Positions 48,987-59,486 of a DNA stretch of 64,000 bases are shown here, in pieces. Made by a program: the position numbers and the translations under genes. This DNA comes from Pseudomonadota bacterium (GTDB taxonomy: Bacteria > Pseudomonadota > Gammaproteobacteria > Steroidobacterales > Steroidobacteraceae): contig JAJZFQ010000200.1 of the NCBI GenBank assembly GCA_021805275.1, forward strand, positions 1 to 64,000, in the 5' to 3' direction. How positions within the stretch are numbered: position 1 is the first letter of the stretch; each line of letters starts with the position of its first letter. The notes under the pieces are model-generated. The model saw only the letters and a program-made list of their open reading frames with translations, searched no databases and was not told the origin of the DNA.

Positions 48987-49708
48987 TGTCCCTCAAGGCC
49001 ACCGGGCTCGAGAAGCGCTACCGCTCGCGCCACGTCGTGCACGGCCTGAGCCTCGAGGTCGACAGCGGCGAGGTGGTCGGCCTGCTCGGTCCGAACGGGG
49101 CAGGCAAGACCACCGCCTTCTACATGATGGTCGGCCTGGTGCCGTGCGACGCCGGGCGCATCCACCTCGGGGAGCGCGACATCACGCGCCTGCCGATGCA
49201 TCGGCGCGCGCAGCTCGGCCTCGGCTACCTGCCGCAGGAGGCGTCCGTGTTCCGCCGCCTGTCGGTGGAGGACAACGTTCTCGCCATTCTCGAGACGCGC
49301 GCCGACCTGGAGCGCGCCGCGCGCGAGCAGCGCCTGGAGGAGCTGCTCGAGGAGCTGCGCATCGGGCACGTGCGGCGCAGCCTCGGGCTGTCGCTGTCCG
49401 GTGGCGAGCGGCGGCGCGTGGAGATCGCGCGGGCGCTCGCCGCCGAGCCGCGCTTCATGCTGCTCGATGAGCCGTTCGCCGGGGTCGATCCACTCTCGGT
49501 GCTCGACATCCAGCGCATCATCCGCGAGCTGACCAGCCGGGGCATCGGCGTGCTGATCACCGACCACAATGTACGCGAGACCCTGGGGGTCTGTTCACGC
49601 GCCTATATCGTCAATCAGGGAACTGTGATCGCCGCCGGAAACGCCGAAGAAATCCTTGCCAATCCCCAGGTCCGTGAGGTGTACTTGGGCGAGTCGTTCC
49701 GACTTTGA
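48986..49708 (+). CDS. lptB: LPS export ABC transporter ATPase LptB
   Basis: LptB powers LPS extraction with LptFG. The 240-aa protein has Walker A GPNGAGKT (35-42), the Q-loop '[19 protein letters not shown]', the signature LSGGERRR and Walker B '[13 protein letters not shown]'. Its ATG shares a base with the lptA stop (TGATG). The order lptC-lptA-lptB-rpoN is classic. Confidence 0.97.
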   Translation: MSLKATGLEKRYRSRHVVHGLSLEVDSGEVVGLLGPNGAGKTTAFYMMVGLVPCDAGRIHLGERDITRLPMHRRAQLGLGYLPQEASVFRRLSVEDNVLAILETRADLERAAREQRLEELLEELRIGHVRRSLGLSLSGGERRRVEIARALAAEPRFMLLDEPFAGVDPLSVLDIQRIIRELTSRGIGVLITDHNVRETLGVCSRAYIVNQGTVIAAGNAEEILANPQVREVYLGESFRL

Positions 49709-49793
49709 GGCGCCCCGCGGCGCACCGGCCGGACAGCCATAGAGATGCTCGACCCATCGCACCAGGACAGCCGCGACTGACCGCCATGCCGTC

Positions 49794-51251
49794 ATGCTGA
49801 AGCCCTCACTGCAGCTCAAGCTGGGTCAGCAACTGACCATGACCCCGCAGCTGCAGCAGGCGATCCGGCTTCTGCAGCTGCCCGCCCTGGAGCTCCAGGC
49901 GCACATCCGCGAGCTGCTCGAGACAAATGTCATGCTCGAGCCGCTCGACGAGGGCGAGAGCGAGTCGGCGGATGCGCCCGAGTCGGGCGAGTCGCCCGAG
50001 CCGAGCGAGACCCTCGAGCCGGCACAGGGCGCTGCCGAGGCGCCGGAAGAGAGCATCGAGGTGCTCGAGGAGGACTGGGGCGGGCCCAGCGCCGGCTCCA
50101 GCGAGTCCTCGTGGAACGGCGATGACGAGGATCGGCAACAGGAGTTTGCCGACGACTCCGGACAGTCGCTTCAGGAGTACCTGCTCTGGCAGCTCGAGCT
50201 CGCCAAGCTCGCCCCGCGGGAGCTGGCGATCGCGCGGGCGATCGTCGATGCGGTCAGCGACGACGGCTATCTCACCGAAACCCTGGATGAGATCGCCGAG
50301 ACGCTCAAGCCCGACGTGCAATGCGCGGCCGCGCAGGTCGAAGCGGTGCTTGCGCGGGTGCAGGCGCTCGATCCGCCCGGCGTCGGGGCCCGCAGCATCG
50401 GCGAGTGCATCGAGCTGCAGCTGCGTCAACTCGATCCGGCCACCCCGGGCATGAGCACGGCGATCGAGATCGCCCGCCACCACCTCGAGCAGCTCGCCGG
50501 GCGCGAACTCGCCGCCTTGAGGCGGGACCTGCGCGCCAGCGAGGAGGACCTCGCCGAGGCGCTCGCGCTGGTGCGCTCGTGTCATCCGCGGCCGGGCGCC
50601 ACGGTGAGCACGAGTGCCCCGCAGTACGTCGTGCCGGACGTGTTCGTGCGGCGCACCGACCGCGGCTGGGTGGTCGAGATCAACTCGGCCACGCTGCCCA
50701 GGGTGCGCCTGAACCAGAGCTATGCGAACCTGCTCGGCCGCAACGCCAGCCACGCCAGCCTGCGCGCGCAGCTGCAGGAAGCCCGCTGGCTGCTGAAGAG
50801 CCTGGAGATCCGGCACGAGACCCTGATCAAGGTCGCTCGCTCGATCATCGAGCGGCAGGTGTCCTTCCTCGAGCACGGCGAGGAGCACATGCGCCCGATG
50901 ATCCTGAAGGATATCGCCGAGGCGGTCGGCATGCACGAGTCGACGATCTCGCGGGTGACTTCCGGCAAATACATGCACACGCCGCGCGGCGTGTTCGAAC
51001 TCCGGTACTTCTTTTCCAGTCAAATAGAAGGCGCGGACGGTTCGGGCACCTCCTCGACCGCGATCCGCGCCAAGATCCGCAAGCTGGTCAAGGAGGAGGA
51101 TTCACTCGTCCCGCTCAGCGACGGGCGCATCGCCGAACTGCTCTCCGCGGAGGGCATCCCGGTCGCGCGCCGCACCGTGGCCAAGTATCGCGAGGCGATG
51201 AACATTCCCTCCTCCGGCGAGCGCAAGCGCTGCGGATCAGCGCCGCTCTGA
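49794..51251 (+). CDS. rpoN: RNA polymerase sigma-54 factor RpoN
   Basis: RpoN directs RNA polymerase to -24/-12 promoters and needs AAA+ activators. The 485-aa protein has region I ('LQLKLGQQLTMTPQLQQAI'), a highly acidic region II (~50-115), and the DNA-binding region III with the RpoN box 'ARRTVAKYREAMNIP' near the C-terminus. Sigma-54 often controls pilin genes in relatives, fitting the pilBCD locus in this window, though that is inference. Confidence 0.97.
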   Translation: MLKPSLQLKLGQQLTMTPQLQQAIRLLQLPALELQAHIRELLETNVMLEPLDEGESESADAPESGESPEPSETLEPAQGAAEAPEESIEVLEEDWGGPSAGSSESSWNGDDEDRQQEFADDSGQSLQEYLLWQLELAKLAPRELAIARAIVDAVSDDGYLTETLDEIAETLKPDVQCAAAQVEAVLARVQALDPPGVGARSIGECIELQLRQLDPATPGMSTAIEIARHHLEQLAGRELAALRRDLRASEEDLAEALALVRSCHPRPGATVSTSAPQYVVPDVFVRRTDRGWVVEINSATLPRVRLNQSYANLLGRNASHASLRAQLQEARWLLKSLEIRHETLIKVARSIIERQVSFLEHGEEHMRPMILKDIAEAVGMHESTISRVTSGKYMHTPRGVFELRYFFSSQIEGADGSGTSSTAIRAKIRKLVKEEDSLVPLSDGRIAELLSAEGIPVARRTVAKYREAMNIPSSGERKRCGSAPL

Positions 51252-51298
51252 TGTTGCGAGGACCGATATCCGGCACCTCATGGGAATAGGAGATGACT

Positions 51299-51616
51299 AT
51301 GCAGCTCAATGTCACCGGTCACCACGTCGAGATCACCCCCGCGCTCCGTGGCTACGTGGAGAAGAAACTCGAGCGGATCGAGCGCCATTTCGAGCAGGTC
51401 ATCGACGTGCACTGCGTGCTCAGCGTGGAGAAGCTGCGCCAGAAGGCCGAGGCTACGCTGCACGTGAGCGGCAGTTCCATCTACGCCGACTCGACCGAGC
51501 AAGACATGTACGCGGCGATCGACCGGCTCACCGACAAGCTCGACCGGTGCGTCAAGAAGCACAAGGAGAAGCTCACCGACCATCACGCCGTGGAGGGCCG
51601 CATGCTGCGGGCCTGA
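51299..51616 (+). CDS. hpf: Ribosome hibernation promoting factor HPF (short form)
   Basis: HPF binds the 30S decoding centre and promotes 100S dimers in stationary phase. I chose the ATG at 51299 ('MQLNVTGHHVEI'), six bases after AGGAG; the in-frame ATG at 51293 abuts the AGGAG with no spacing. This gives 105 aa, the short gammaproteobacterial form. Family landmarks are 'LRGYVEKKLERIERHF' and 'YAAIDRLTDKLDRCVKKHKE'. It lies between rpoN and rapZ, as in relatives. Confidence 0.94.
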   Translation: MQLNVTGHHVEITPALRGYVEKKLERIERHFEQVIDVHCVLSVEKLRQKAEATLHVSGSSIYADSTEQDMYAAIDRLTDKLDRCVKKHKEKLTDHHAVEGRMLRA

Positions 51617-51632
51617 GCGGCGCGGCGGATCG

Positions 51633-52523
51633 GTGCGCATCATCGTCTTAAGCGGGCTGTCGGGCTCGGGCAAAAGCGTAGCGTTGCGCATGCTCGAGGA
51701 CCTGGACTACTACTGCATCGACAACATCCCGGCCGCCCTGCTCAAGCCGTTCATCGCGCACGCGGTGCGCAGTCCGGAGCAGACCTACGGCCGCGCGGCC
51801 GTAGGTCTCGACGCGCGCAACAGCGCCGCGGAAATCGCCATCGTGCCGCAGCTCATCGACGAGCTGCGCCGCAGCGGCATCGAGTGCGAGGTGCCGTTCC
51901 TCACCGCCTCCGACGAGGTGCTGCTGCGGCGCTTCGCCGAGACGCGCCGCAGCCACCCGATGGGCCGGCGCAGCCGCGATCTGCGCACCGCCATCAGCCT
52001 GGAGCGCGAGCTGATGGAGCCGATCGCCCATGCCGCCGACCTGGTCATCGACACCTCGCACCTCGGCATGCACGCCCTGCGCGACCTGATCGCCGAGCGC
52101 TTCGGCGAGCCGCGCGCGGCGCGGCTGTCGATCACGTTCGAGTCCTTCGGCTTCAAGCAGGGCATTCCGGGCGATGCGGACTTCGTGTTCGATGCGCGCT
52201 CGCTGCCAAATCCGTACTGGGAGCCGACGCTTCGCGCCCTCACCGGCCGCGATGCCGCGGTACGCCGCTTCCTCGAGGATCACTCGGACGTGGCGCGGCT
52301 GCTCGATGACATCGCCACGTTCGTGCGCGCGCGCATCCCGGAGTACCAGGCCAGCAACCGCGGCTACCTGACCGTGGCGGTCGGCTGCACCGGCGGCCAG
52401 CACCGCTCGGTGTACATCGTCGAGCGCCTGGCGGAACGCTTCGCCCCGGAGCACCCCCACGTCAGCGCGCGCCACACCGCGCTGCTGACTCGCGCGGCCG
52501 AGCCGGACGGCGGACCCGGCTGA
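51633..52523 (+). CDS. rapZ: RNase adapter protein RapZ (nucleotide-binding)
   Basis: RapZ in E. coli guides RNase E to the GlmZ sRNA and so controls GlmS, hence amino-sugar precursors for the wall. The 296-aa protein (E. coli 284) starts at a GTG. Walker A is GLSGSGKS (8-15), with 'DARNSAAEIAIVPQLI' and the C-terminal 'IGCTGGQHRSVYIVERL'-type motif (here VGCTGGQHRSVYIVERLA). A perfect 28-bp palindrome lies within it at 51781-51808. It ends 15 bp before the convergent patatin gene. Confidence 0.95.
   Translation: MRIIVLSGLSGSGKSVALRMLEDLDYYCIDNIPAALLKPFIAHAVRSPEQTYGRAAVGLDARNSAAEIAIVPQLIDELRRSGIECEVPFLTASDEVLLRRFAETRRSHPMGRRSRDLRTAISLERELMEPIAHAADLVIDTSHLGMHALRDLIAERFGEPRAARLSITFESFGFKQGIPGDADFVFDARSLPNPYWEPTLRALTGRDAAVRRFLEDHSDVARLLDDIATFVRARIPEYQASNRGYLTVAVGCTGGQHRSVYIVERLAERFAPEHPHVSARHTALLTRAAEPDGGPG
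51781..51808. repeat. 28-bp perfect palindrome inside rapZ
   Basis: The arm AGACCTACGGCCGC is followed immediately by its exact reverse complement, 14+14 bases with no spacer. Pairing stops at both outer bases. It encodes the segment around 'TYGRAAVGLD' of RapZ. Confidence 0.95.
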
Positions 52524-52538
52524 GGTCGGTGCCGCGGA

Positions 52539-53738
52539 TCAGGCGGGCGGCGCGACGGCGCTCGGGCCGATCGCCTCGCCACGCACGAACGGCAGCAGTG
52601 CCGAACGCACCGACATGGCGTCGCGGTAGCCGAGCTCGATGAGCGCCTGGGTGTACGGCGCCTCGAAGGTGAGATAGCTGGTCAGCTGATGGCCTGACAC
52701 CTCTGGACGACCGCCGAGCACGCGCAGCAGCGCGCGCAGTCCGCGCGGCATTGCCGCAACGTGCTGCGCCGCAATCTCGTTCGGATCGACGCTCGGGGTG
52801 ATCATGAACGTCTCGATGCGACGCACGGCGCGAGTATCCGGCACGGTGCGTACCAGCTCGTTGAGACGCTCGACGTGCTCCAGATCGCCATGGATACGGT
52901 CGGTGAAGAGCGTGTCGAGCATGAAGCCGAACACATCGCCTGCCGTGGGCATGGTGGGCGTGGCATCGCCGTCGACACCGGAGCTCTGATCGGCGCTCAC
53001 CCCGATGATGAGCAGCCGATCCGCGCCCAGATGGATGGCCGGGCTCAGCGGATTGAGCTGACGCATCGAGCCGTCGCCGAAGAACTCCGCTCCGAGCTTG
53101 ATGGGCGAGAACAACAGCGGAATCGCCACGCTCGCCATGATGTGATCGAGCGTCAGCTCGCTGCGCCGCCCGACGTGCTGGACCCGCGACCATTCGGCGA
53201 GCTGCGGCCGGCCGGAGAAGTAGGCGACCGACTGACCGCTGCTGTAGCCGGTGGTGCACAGGGCGCAAGCGCGCAGATGGCCGCGCTCGATGCTGCGGCG
53301 GATGCCACCGCAGTCGACTTCCTGGCCGAGCAGGGCGCGCAACGGCGCGGTGTCGAGGATCGCCTTCGGCGGCGAGAGCACCAGGCCGCTCGAGAGCAGT
53401 GCCAGCGTCCAGTGCAGGCCGGCGCGCACCATGTGCGGCACGTCGACGTAGAACACCTGCTCGGTGCGGAAGTTCCCCCAGACCCGCTCCAGTCCCGCCA
53501 CCGCGTGCCGCCAGGCGTGCGCCTCGGCAGCGAGGACGCTGGCCGCCACCGCACCGGCGGACGTCCCGACGATGACCGGGAACGGGTTGCGCGCGCCGGG
53601 CAGCATCTGCGCGAGCGCGCGCAGCACCCCGATCTGGTACGCCGAGCGCGCCCCGCCGCCGGTCAGGATCAGCCCTACCACCGGGCGCCGCCACGCCGCG
53701 GTGGCGAGCTCCGGCGGACCATCCGGTGGCGTTGCCAT
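52539..53738 (-). CDS. Patatin-like phospholipase
   Basis: A 399-aa cytoplasmic patatin-family lipase (Ser-Asp dyad). The oxyanion motif is 'LTGGGARSAYQIGVLRAL', the nucleophile elbow GTSAG has Ser60, and the catalytic Asp is in 'FFGDGSMRQLNPLSP'. No signal peptide or TM helix, so it resembles RssA-like/YchK-type enzymes rather than secreted ExoU types. It begins 17 bp after pyk and is probably the last gene of the tkt-gap-pgk-pyk operon. The substrate is unknown. Confidence 0.9.
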   Translation of the reverse strand: MATPPDGPPELATAAWRRPVVGLILTGGGARSAYQIGVLRALAQMLPGARNPFPVIVGTSAGAVAASVLAAEAHAWRHAVAGLERVWGNFRTEQVFYVDVPHMVRAGLHWTLALLSSGLVLSPPKAILDTAPLRALLGQEVDCGGIRRSIERGHLRACALCTTGYSSGQSVAYFSGRPQLAEWSRVQHVGRRSELTLDHIMASVAIPLLFSPIKLGAEFFGDGSMRQLNPLSPAIHLGADRLLIIGVSADQSSGVDGDATPTMPTAGDVFGFMLDTLFTDRIHGDLEHVERLNELVRTVPDTRAVRRIETFMITPSVDPNEIAAQHVAAMPRGLRALLRVLGGRPEVSGHQLTSYLTFEAPYTQALIELGYRDAMSVRSALLPFVRGEAIGPSAVAPPA

Positions 53739-53755
53739 GGGCTGCGCGTCGCCGC

Positions 53756-55186
53756 TCAGGCTACCTCGAGGATCTGCAGGGAGTTCGTGCCGCCCTGAAC
53801 GCCCGACTGCTCGCCCTTGGTGAGGATGACCAGGTCCTTGCGCTCGACGAGCTTCAGCTCGAGCAGACGGGTGAACAGCGTGTCGTACAACTCACCGGTC
53901 GACTTGGCGCGGGTCACGTCGAAGACCACCGGATACACGCCGCGAAACAGCGTGACCCGCCGCCGGGTCCCTTCGTGGCGAGTGAAGGCGTAGATCGGAA
54001 TGTCCGAGCGGATGCGCGACATCCACAGCGGCGTCGATCCGGATTCGGTGAGCGCAACGATGGCGCGCACCTTCATGTGGTTGGCCGCGTACATCACGGC
54101 CATCGCGATCGCCTCCTCGCTGTCGCTGAACAGCCCCTCGGTGCGGTGCCGCTCATAGCCGAGGCTCAGCTGGTATTTCTCCGCACCCTCGATGACCTGC
54201 GCCATGGCCTCCACAGCCCGCACCGGATAACGCCCCGCCGCCGTCTCCGCCGAGAGCATCACGGCATCGGTCCCGTCCATCACGGCATTGGCCACGTCGC
54301 TGACCTCGGCGCGCGTGGGCATCGGGCTCTGGATCATCGACTCCATCATCTGCGTCGCGGTGATGACCACGCGGTTCTTCGCCCGGGTCCGGTGGATAAT
54401 GGTCTTCTGCAGCCCGGTGAGTTCCGCGTAGCCCATCTCCACGCCCAGATCGCCACGCGCGACCATCACGACGTCGGAGGCCTCGATGATGGCGTCGAGA
54501 TTGCTGATGGCCTCCTGGCGCTCGACCTTGGCGACGATGCGCGTGTCGCGGCCGGCACGCCGCGCCAGCGTGCGCGCCTGCTCGATGTCGCCCGCGTCCC
54601 GCGCGAAGGACACCGCGATGTAATCGATACTCTGCTCCACGGCGAAGCGGATATCCTCCTTGTCCTTGTCGGACAACGCCGGCGCGGAGATGCCCCCGCC
54701 CTGCCGATTGAGCCCCTTGCGATCGGACAGCTCGCCGCCGACGCGCACCTGCGTGTAGACCCGGCTTCCCTCCACCCGCTCCACACCGAGCACGATCTGC
54801 CCGTCGGCGAGCAACAGAGTGTCGCCGCCGCGCACGTCGCTCGGCAGGCTCTTGTAGGCGACGCCGACGGCCTTGACTGTGCCGCCCTTGGGGTCGAGCG
54901 CCGTGTCGAGGATGAACGGCTGGCCCTCCGCGAGCATGACCTTCCCATCGCGGAAGCCTTCGATGCGGATCTTCGGACCGGCCAGGTCGAGCAGCACGCC
55001 GACGCACCGGTTGGCGCGCTGCGCCGCCTCGCGCACCAGCCCGAGGCGGCGCCGGCGATCCTCGATGGTGCCGTGCGAGGCGTTCAGCCGCGCCACGTCC
55101 AGGCCGGCCCGCATCATGTCAATGAGAATCTGTACATCGTCGGTGGCCGGCCCCACGGTCGCCACGATTTTGGTTCTTCTGAGCAT
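53756..55186 (-). CDS. pyk: Pyruvate kinase
   Basis: Pyruvate kinase makes pyruvate and ATP from PEP. The ATG at 55186 gives 476 aa. Conserved blocks: 'TKIVATVGPATDD', 'ARLNASHGTIEDR', 'DLAGPKIRIEGF', 'VMVARGDLGVEMGYAEL' (metal and PEP site) and 'VMDGTDAVMLSAETAAGRYP'. It follows pgk after 4 bp. A long upstream extension in the same frame has no homology. Confidence 0.97.
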   Translation of the reverse strand: MLRRTKIVATVGPATDDVQILIDMMRAGLDVARLNASHGTIEDRRRRLGLVREAAQRANRCVGVLLDLAGPKIRIEGFRDGKVMLAEGQPFILDTALDPKGGTVKAVGVAYKSLPSDVRGGDTLLLADGQIVLGVERVEGSRVYTQVRVGGELSDRKGLNRQGGGISAPALSDKDKEDIRFAVEQSIDYIAVSFARDAGDIEQARTLARRAGRDTRIVAKVERQEAISNLDAIIEASDVVMVARGDLGVEMGYAELTGLQKTIIHRTRAKNRVVITATQMMESMIQSPMPTRAEVSDVANAVMDGTDAVMLSAETAAGRYPVRAVEAMAQVIEGAEKYQLSLGYERHRTEGLFSDSEEAIAMAVMYAANHMKVRAIVALTESGSTPLWMSRIRSDIPIYAFTRHEGTRRRVTLFRGVYPVVFDVTRAKSTGELYDTLFTRLLELKLVERKDLVILTKGEQSGVQGGTNSLQILEVA

Positions 55187-55190
55187 AGTG

Positions 55191-56369
55191 TCAGCCGCCC
55201 GCGCGCTCCTCCAGAGCCGCCACCGCCGGCAGCTTCTTGCCTTCAACGAACTCCAGGAATGCCCCGCCGCCGGTCGAGATGTAGGAGATCCCGTCCTCGA
55301 TCCGGTACTTCTCGATGGCCGCCAGCGTGTCCCCGCCGCCGGCGAGCGAGAATGCCTTGCTGCGGGCAATCGCCTGAGCGATCGCCCGGGTCCCCTCGCC
55401 GAACTGCTCGAACTCGAATACTCCGACCGGACCGTTCCACAGAATCGTGCCGGCAGTCTGCAGCAGCGCGCTCAGCCGGTCGGCGCTGTCCGGGCCGATG
55501 TCCAGGATCATCTCCTCGGCGCGCACCTCGTGGATCGAGCGCACGTCGGCGTGCGCCGTCGCGGCGATCTCCTTGGCGACCACCACGTCGGTGGGCAGCG
55601 GAATTTCCGCGCCGCGCTCGCGCGCCCGCTCCATCAGGCGGCGCGCCACCTCGATCAGCTCGGCCTCGTAGAGCGATTTGCCGACCTGCACGCCGGTGGC
55701 GGCGAGGAACGTGTTGGCGATGCCACCGCCAACGATGAGCTTGTCGACCTTTTCGAGCAACGCCTCGAGCACGGTCAGCTTCGTCGAGACCTTCGAGCCG
55801 GCGACGATGGCCATCATCGGTCGCGCGGGATTCTCGAGCGCGCGCTCCAGCGCCTCGAGCTCACCGACCAGCAGCGGCCCGGCGCAAGCGACCTTCGCGA
55901 ACCGGGCAACCCCATGCGTGCTCGCCTCGGCGCGGTGCGCGGTACCGAACGCGTCCATCACGAACACATCGCACAGCGCCGCCATGCGCCGCGCGAGCGT
56001 CTCGTCGTCTTTTTTCTCCCCCTTGTTGAAGCGCGCGTTCTCGCACAGCAGCGCGCTGCCCGGCGCACACTCCACGCCGTCGAGCCAGTCACGCTTGAGC
56101 GGCACGGGCGTACCGAGCAGCTCGGCGAGCCGGGCCGCGATCGGCTTCAGCGACAACGCTTCGTCGTACTCCCCCTCCTTCGGCCGGCCGAGATGCGAGA
56201 GGATGAATACCTGGGCGTGCTGGTCGAGCGCATAGCGGATGGTTGGCAGCGCGGCGCGGATGCGCGCATCGCTGGTCACCACCCCGTCATTGATCGGGCA
56301 ATTCAGATCCTCCCGGATCAGGACCCGCTTGCCGCGTAGGTCCGTATCCGTCATCCGCAGGATCCTCAT
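55191..56369 (-). CDS. pgk: Phosphoglycerate kinase
   Basis: Pgk interconverts 1,3-bisphosphoglycerate and 3-phosphoglycerate with ADP/ATP. The ATG at 56369 overlaps the gap stop (ATGA) and gives 392 aa starting '[16 protein letters not shown]', parallel to E. coli 'MSVIKMTDLDLAGKRV'. Motifs are '[10 protein letters not shown]', '[12 protein letters not shown]', '[17 protein letters not shown]' and the nucleotide-binding '[14 protein letters not shown]'. Confidence 0.97.
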   Translation of the reverse strand: MRILRMTDTDLRGKRVLIREDLNCPINDGVVTSDARIRAALPTIRYALDQHAQVFILSHLGRPKEGEYDEALSLKPIAARLAELLGTPVPLKRDWLDGVECAPGSALLCENARFNKGEKKDDETLARRMAALCDVFVMDAFGTAHRAEASTHGVARFAKVACAGPLLVGELEALERALENPARPMMAIVAGSKVSTKLTVLEALLEKVDKLIVGGGIANTFLAATGVQVGKSLYEAELIEVARRLMERARERGAEIPLPTDVVVAKEIAATAHADVRSIHEVRAEEMILDIGPDSADRLSALLQTAGTILWNGPVGVFEFEQFGEGTRAIAQAIARSKAFSLAGGGDTLAAIEKYRIEDGISYISTGGGAFLEFVEGKKLPAVAALEERAGG

Positions 56370-57379
56370 GACGCCTTGGACCACGCGAGGGTGGTGTCGA
56401 TCATCCGGTTGGAGAAGCCCCACTCGTTGTCGTACCACGCACACACCTTCACCAGGGTGCCGCCGAGCACCTTGGTGAGCGTCGCGTCGTACACCGAGGA
56501 GCGCGCGTCGTGGTTGAAGTCGATCGACACCAGCGGCTCGGTGTTGTAGCCGAGCACGCCGTGCAGCGCCCCGGAGGCCGCCGCGCGCACCGCCTCGTTG
56601 ACCTCCTCGGGACTGGTCGGGCGGGCTGCGGTGAAGGTCAGATCAACCATCGAGACGTTGATGGTCGGCACGCGCACGGCGAATCCGTCGAGCCGGCCCT
56701 GCAGTTCCGGCAGCACCAGCCCGACGGCCGCGGCCGCCCCGGTCTTGGTCGGGATCTGCGACTGGGTCGCCGAGCGGGCGCGGCGCAGATCCGTGTGATA
56801 GACGTCGGTGAGCACCTGGTCGTTGGTGTAGGAGTGGATCGTGGTCATGATGCCGGCGGTGATGCCAACCGCGTCGTGCAACACCTTCGCGACCGGCGCG
56901 AGACAATTGGTCGTGCACGAGGCGTTGGAAATGACCGTGTGCTTGCTTGAGAGCACGTTGTGGTTCACCCCGTAGACGATCGTCGCATCGACGTCAGCGC
57001 CGCCCGGCGCGGAGATCAGCACTTTCTTGGCGCCGCCCGCGAGGTGTCCGGAGGCCTTCGCTTTGCTCGTAAACAATCCCGTGCACTCGAGCACGAAGTC
57101 CACCCCGAGACTGCCCCAGGGAAGCTTGGCCGGATCGCGCTCGGCGAGCACGCGGATGGGCTGGCCGTTGACCACCAGGGAGTCGCCCTCGACCTTGACT
57201 TCGCCCGCAAAGCGACCGTGGACCGTGTCGTGCCGGGTGAGATGCGCATTGGTCTTGGCATCGCCCAGGTCATTGATCGCGACGATCTGCAGTTCACCGG
57301 CGCGCTTAGCCTCGAACAGGGCGCGCAGCACGTTGCGACCGATGCGGCCGTAGCCGTTGATTCCCACCTTGATTGCCAT
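56366..57379 (-). CDS. gap: Glyceraldehyde-3-phosphate dehydrogenase
   Basis: GAPDH oxidises and phosphorylates glyceraldehyde 3-phosphate. The 337-aa protein has the Rossmann motif '[15 protein letters not shown]', Asp in 'VAINDLGD' (NAD preference), the catalytic Cys155 in 'SNASCTTNC' and His182 in '[10 protein letters not shown]'. An AAGGGG site precedes the ATG. It is the second gene of the tkt-gap-pgk-pyk group. Confidence 0.97.
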   Translation of the reverse strand: MAIKVGINGYGRIGRNVLRALFEAKRAGELQIVAINDLGDAKTNAHLTRHDTVHGRFAGEVKVEGDSLVVNGQPIRVLAERDPAKLPWGSLGVDFVLECTGLFTSKAKASGHLAGGAKKVLISAPGGADVDATIVYGVNHNVLSSKHTVISNASCTTNCLAPVAKVLHDAVGITAGIMTTIHSYTNDQVLTDVYHTDLRRARSATQSQIPTKTGAAAAVGLVLPELQGRLDGFAVRVPTINVSMVDLTFTAARPTSPEEVNEAVRAAASGALHGVLGYNTEPLVSIDFNHDARSSVYDATLTKVLGGTLVKVCAWYDNEWGFSNRMIDTTLAWSKAS

Positions 57380-57403
57380 GAGCCGTATCCCCTTGACCTG
57401 TGA

Positions 57404-59401
57404 TCAAATTGCCGTGTCGAGCAGCTGGGCGATCTCGCGCTGGATGCGCTCGGCGGTGAAACCGAAGTGCACAAACAGCTCCGGGCCCTTGCCCGACGCG
57501 CCGAACTCATCAAGACCTAGCACGCGTCCGTCGCTGCCGACGTAACGCCACCACGATAGCGTAGCGCCCGCCTCGACCGCCACCCTGCGCCGCACGGCGC
57601 GCGGCAGCACGCCCTCGCGGTAGGCGGCATCCTGTTCGTCAAACACGTTGGTCGACGGCATCGAGACGAGCCTTACGCGCCGGCCGGCGACATTCAGGGC
57701 GCGAACCGCTTCGGCCGCGATGCCCACCTCGGAGCCGCTGGCGATGACCAGACACTCCGGGGCGCCCGCGCAGTCGATGAGCACGTAGCCGCCGCGCGCC
57801 GCGGCGCTCTGCTGCTCGGCGCTGCGCTCGTGCTGCACCAGCGCCTGGCGGGTCAGCACCAGCGCATCCGGCCCCTCGTGCTCGAGGGCCGTCTGCCAGG
57901 CGAGCGCGGTCTCGAACGCATCGCACGGCCGCCACACGCGCAGATGCGGTATGGCACGCAGGCTGGTCAGATGCTCGACCGGCTGATGCGTCGGGCCGTC
58001 CTCGCCGAGGCCGATCGAGTCGTGCGTATAGACAAGGGTGATGGCGGTGCGCATCAGGGCCGCGAGCCGCACCGCGTTGCGCGCGTAATCGGAAAACACC
58101 AGGAACGTCCCGCCGTAGGGCAGGAAGCCGCCGTGCGCGGCCAGGCCATTCAAGATCGCGGTCATGCCGAACTCGCGCACGCCGTAGTGCAGGTAATTGC
58201 CACCCTCGGGGCCCACGGTGTGCGCCCCCTTGAACATGGTGTTATTCGAGGGAGTCAGGTCGGCCGAGCCGCCAAACAGCTCCGGCACTGACGGCCCAAG
58301 GATGTCGAGCACCATCTGCGAGGACTGGCGGGTCGCCTGCGGGCTCTTCTGTCCGAGCGCGCTCGTGCGCACCTGCGCCAGCAGTTCGGCCCACCGCGCC
58401 GGACGGCCCCCGCTGATGCGCCGCTCGAGTTCCGCGGCCAGTTGCGGATGCGCCGTGCGGTAGCGCTCGAACAGCTCGCGCCAGGACTGCTCGGCCGCCG
58501 CGCCCCGAGCGCGGTGATCCCAAGCGGCGCGCAGCTCAGCGGGAATCACGAACGGTTCGTACGGCCAGCCGATGGCCTTGCGGGTCGCCGCGACCTCCTC
58601 AATGCCGAGCGCCTCGCCGTGCGCGTGCGCCGTGCCCTGCTTGTGCGGGGCGCCCCAGCCGATGATGGTCTTGCAGCAGATGAGCGTTGGGCGGGCGGTT
58701 TCGGCGCGCGCGGCGCGGATCGCCGCCACCACCGCCTCGCCGTCCATGCCATCAACATCGCGCAGCACGTGCCAGCCATAGGCCTCGAAGCGCTTAGGCG
58801 TGTCATCGCGGAACCAGCCCTTGACCGGCCCGTCGATGGAGATGCCGTTGTCATCGTAGAACACGATGAGCTTGCCCAGACCGAGCACGCCGGCAAACGA
58901 GCAGGCCTCGTGCGAGATGCCCTCCATCAGGCAGCCGTCGCCGCAGAACGCGTAGGTATGGTGGTCGATGACCGGCAGGCCGGGCTGGTTGAAGGTCTCG
59001 GCCAACAGGCGCTCCGCGAGCGCCATGCCCACCGCGCTGGCCAGTCCCTGTCCGAGCGGTCCGGTGGTCGTCTCGATGCCGAGCGCCGGCTCGCGCTCGG
59101 GGTGTCCCGGCGTGCGGCTGCCGAGCTGGCGGAAGCGTTTGAGGTCCTCGATGCCGAGCGGATAACCGGTCAGGTGCAGCACCGAATACAGCAGCATCGA
59201 GCCATGGCCGTTCGAGAGCACGAAGCGGTCGCGGTCGAACCAATGCGGGTTGGCCGGGTTGTGCTTCAGAAAGTCCCCCCACAGCGCCTGGGCGATGTCC
59301 GCCATGCCGAGCGGCATGCCCGGGTGTCCGGAATTGGCACGCTGCACGGCGTCCATGGACAGGGCTCGAATGGCGTTGGCTAGCTCTCGGCGCGTGCTCA
59401 T
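57404..59401 (-). CDS. tkt: Transketolase
   Basis: Transketolase transfers two-carbon ketol groups between sugar phosphates (TPP-dependent), linking the pentose-phosphate pathway and glycolysis. The 665-aa length matches E. coli TktA (663). The TPP motif is '[13 protein letters not shown]' and conserved blocks are '[16 protein letters not shown]', '[12 protein letters not shown]' and '[19 protein letters not shown]'. It heads a five-gene operon with a recognisable promoter at 59487-59515. Confidence 0.97.
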   Translation of the reverse strand: MSTRRELANAIRALSMDAVQRANSGHPGMPLGMADIAQALWGDFLKHNPANPHWFDRDRFVLSNGHGSMLLYSVLHLTGYPLGIEDLKRFRQLGSRTPGHPEREPALGIETTTGPLGQGLASAVGMALAERLLAETFNQPGLPVIDHHTYAFCGDGCLMEGISHEACSFAGVLGLGKLIVFYDDNGISIDGPVKGWFRDDTPKRFEAYGWHVLRDVDGMDGEAVVAAIRAARAETARPTLICCKTIIGWGAPHKQGTAHAHGEALGIEEVAATRKAIGWPYEPFVIPAELRAAWDHRARGAAAEQSWRELFERYRTAHPQLAAELERRISGGRPARWAELLAQVRTSALGQKSPQATRQSSQMVLDILGPSVPELFGGSADLTPSNNTMFKGAHTVGPEGGNYLHYGVREFGMTAILNGLAAHGGFLPYGGTFLVFSDYARNAVRLAALMRTAITLVYTHDSIGLGEDGPTHQPVEHLTSLRAIPHLRVWRPCDAFETALAWQTALEHEGPDALVLTRQALVQHERSAEQQSAAARGGYVLIDCAGAPECLVIASGSEVGIAAEAVRALNVAGRRVRLVSMPSTNVFDEQDAAYREGVLPRAVRRRVAVEAGATLSWWRYVGSDGRVLGLDEFGASGKGPELFVHFGFTAERIQREIAQLLDTAI

Positions 59402-59486
59402 CGGGGCCTTCCTGGCGGCCTCAGGGCCGCATCACGCCCGGCAGCGGATGCGCCGCCGCGCGATATCGGGGGGTAAAAGGGCTGGC

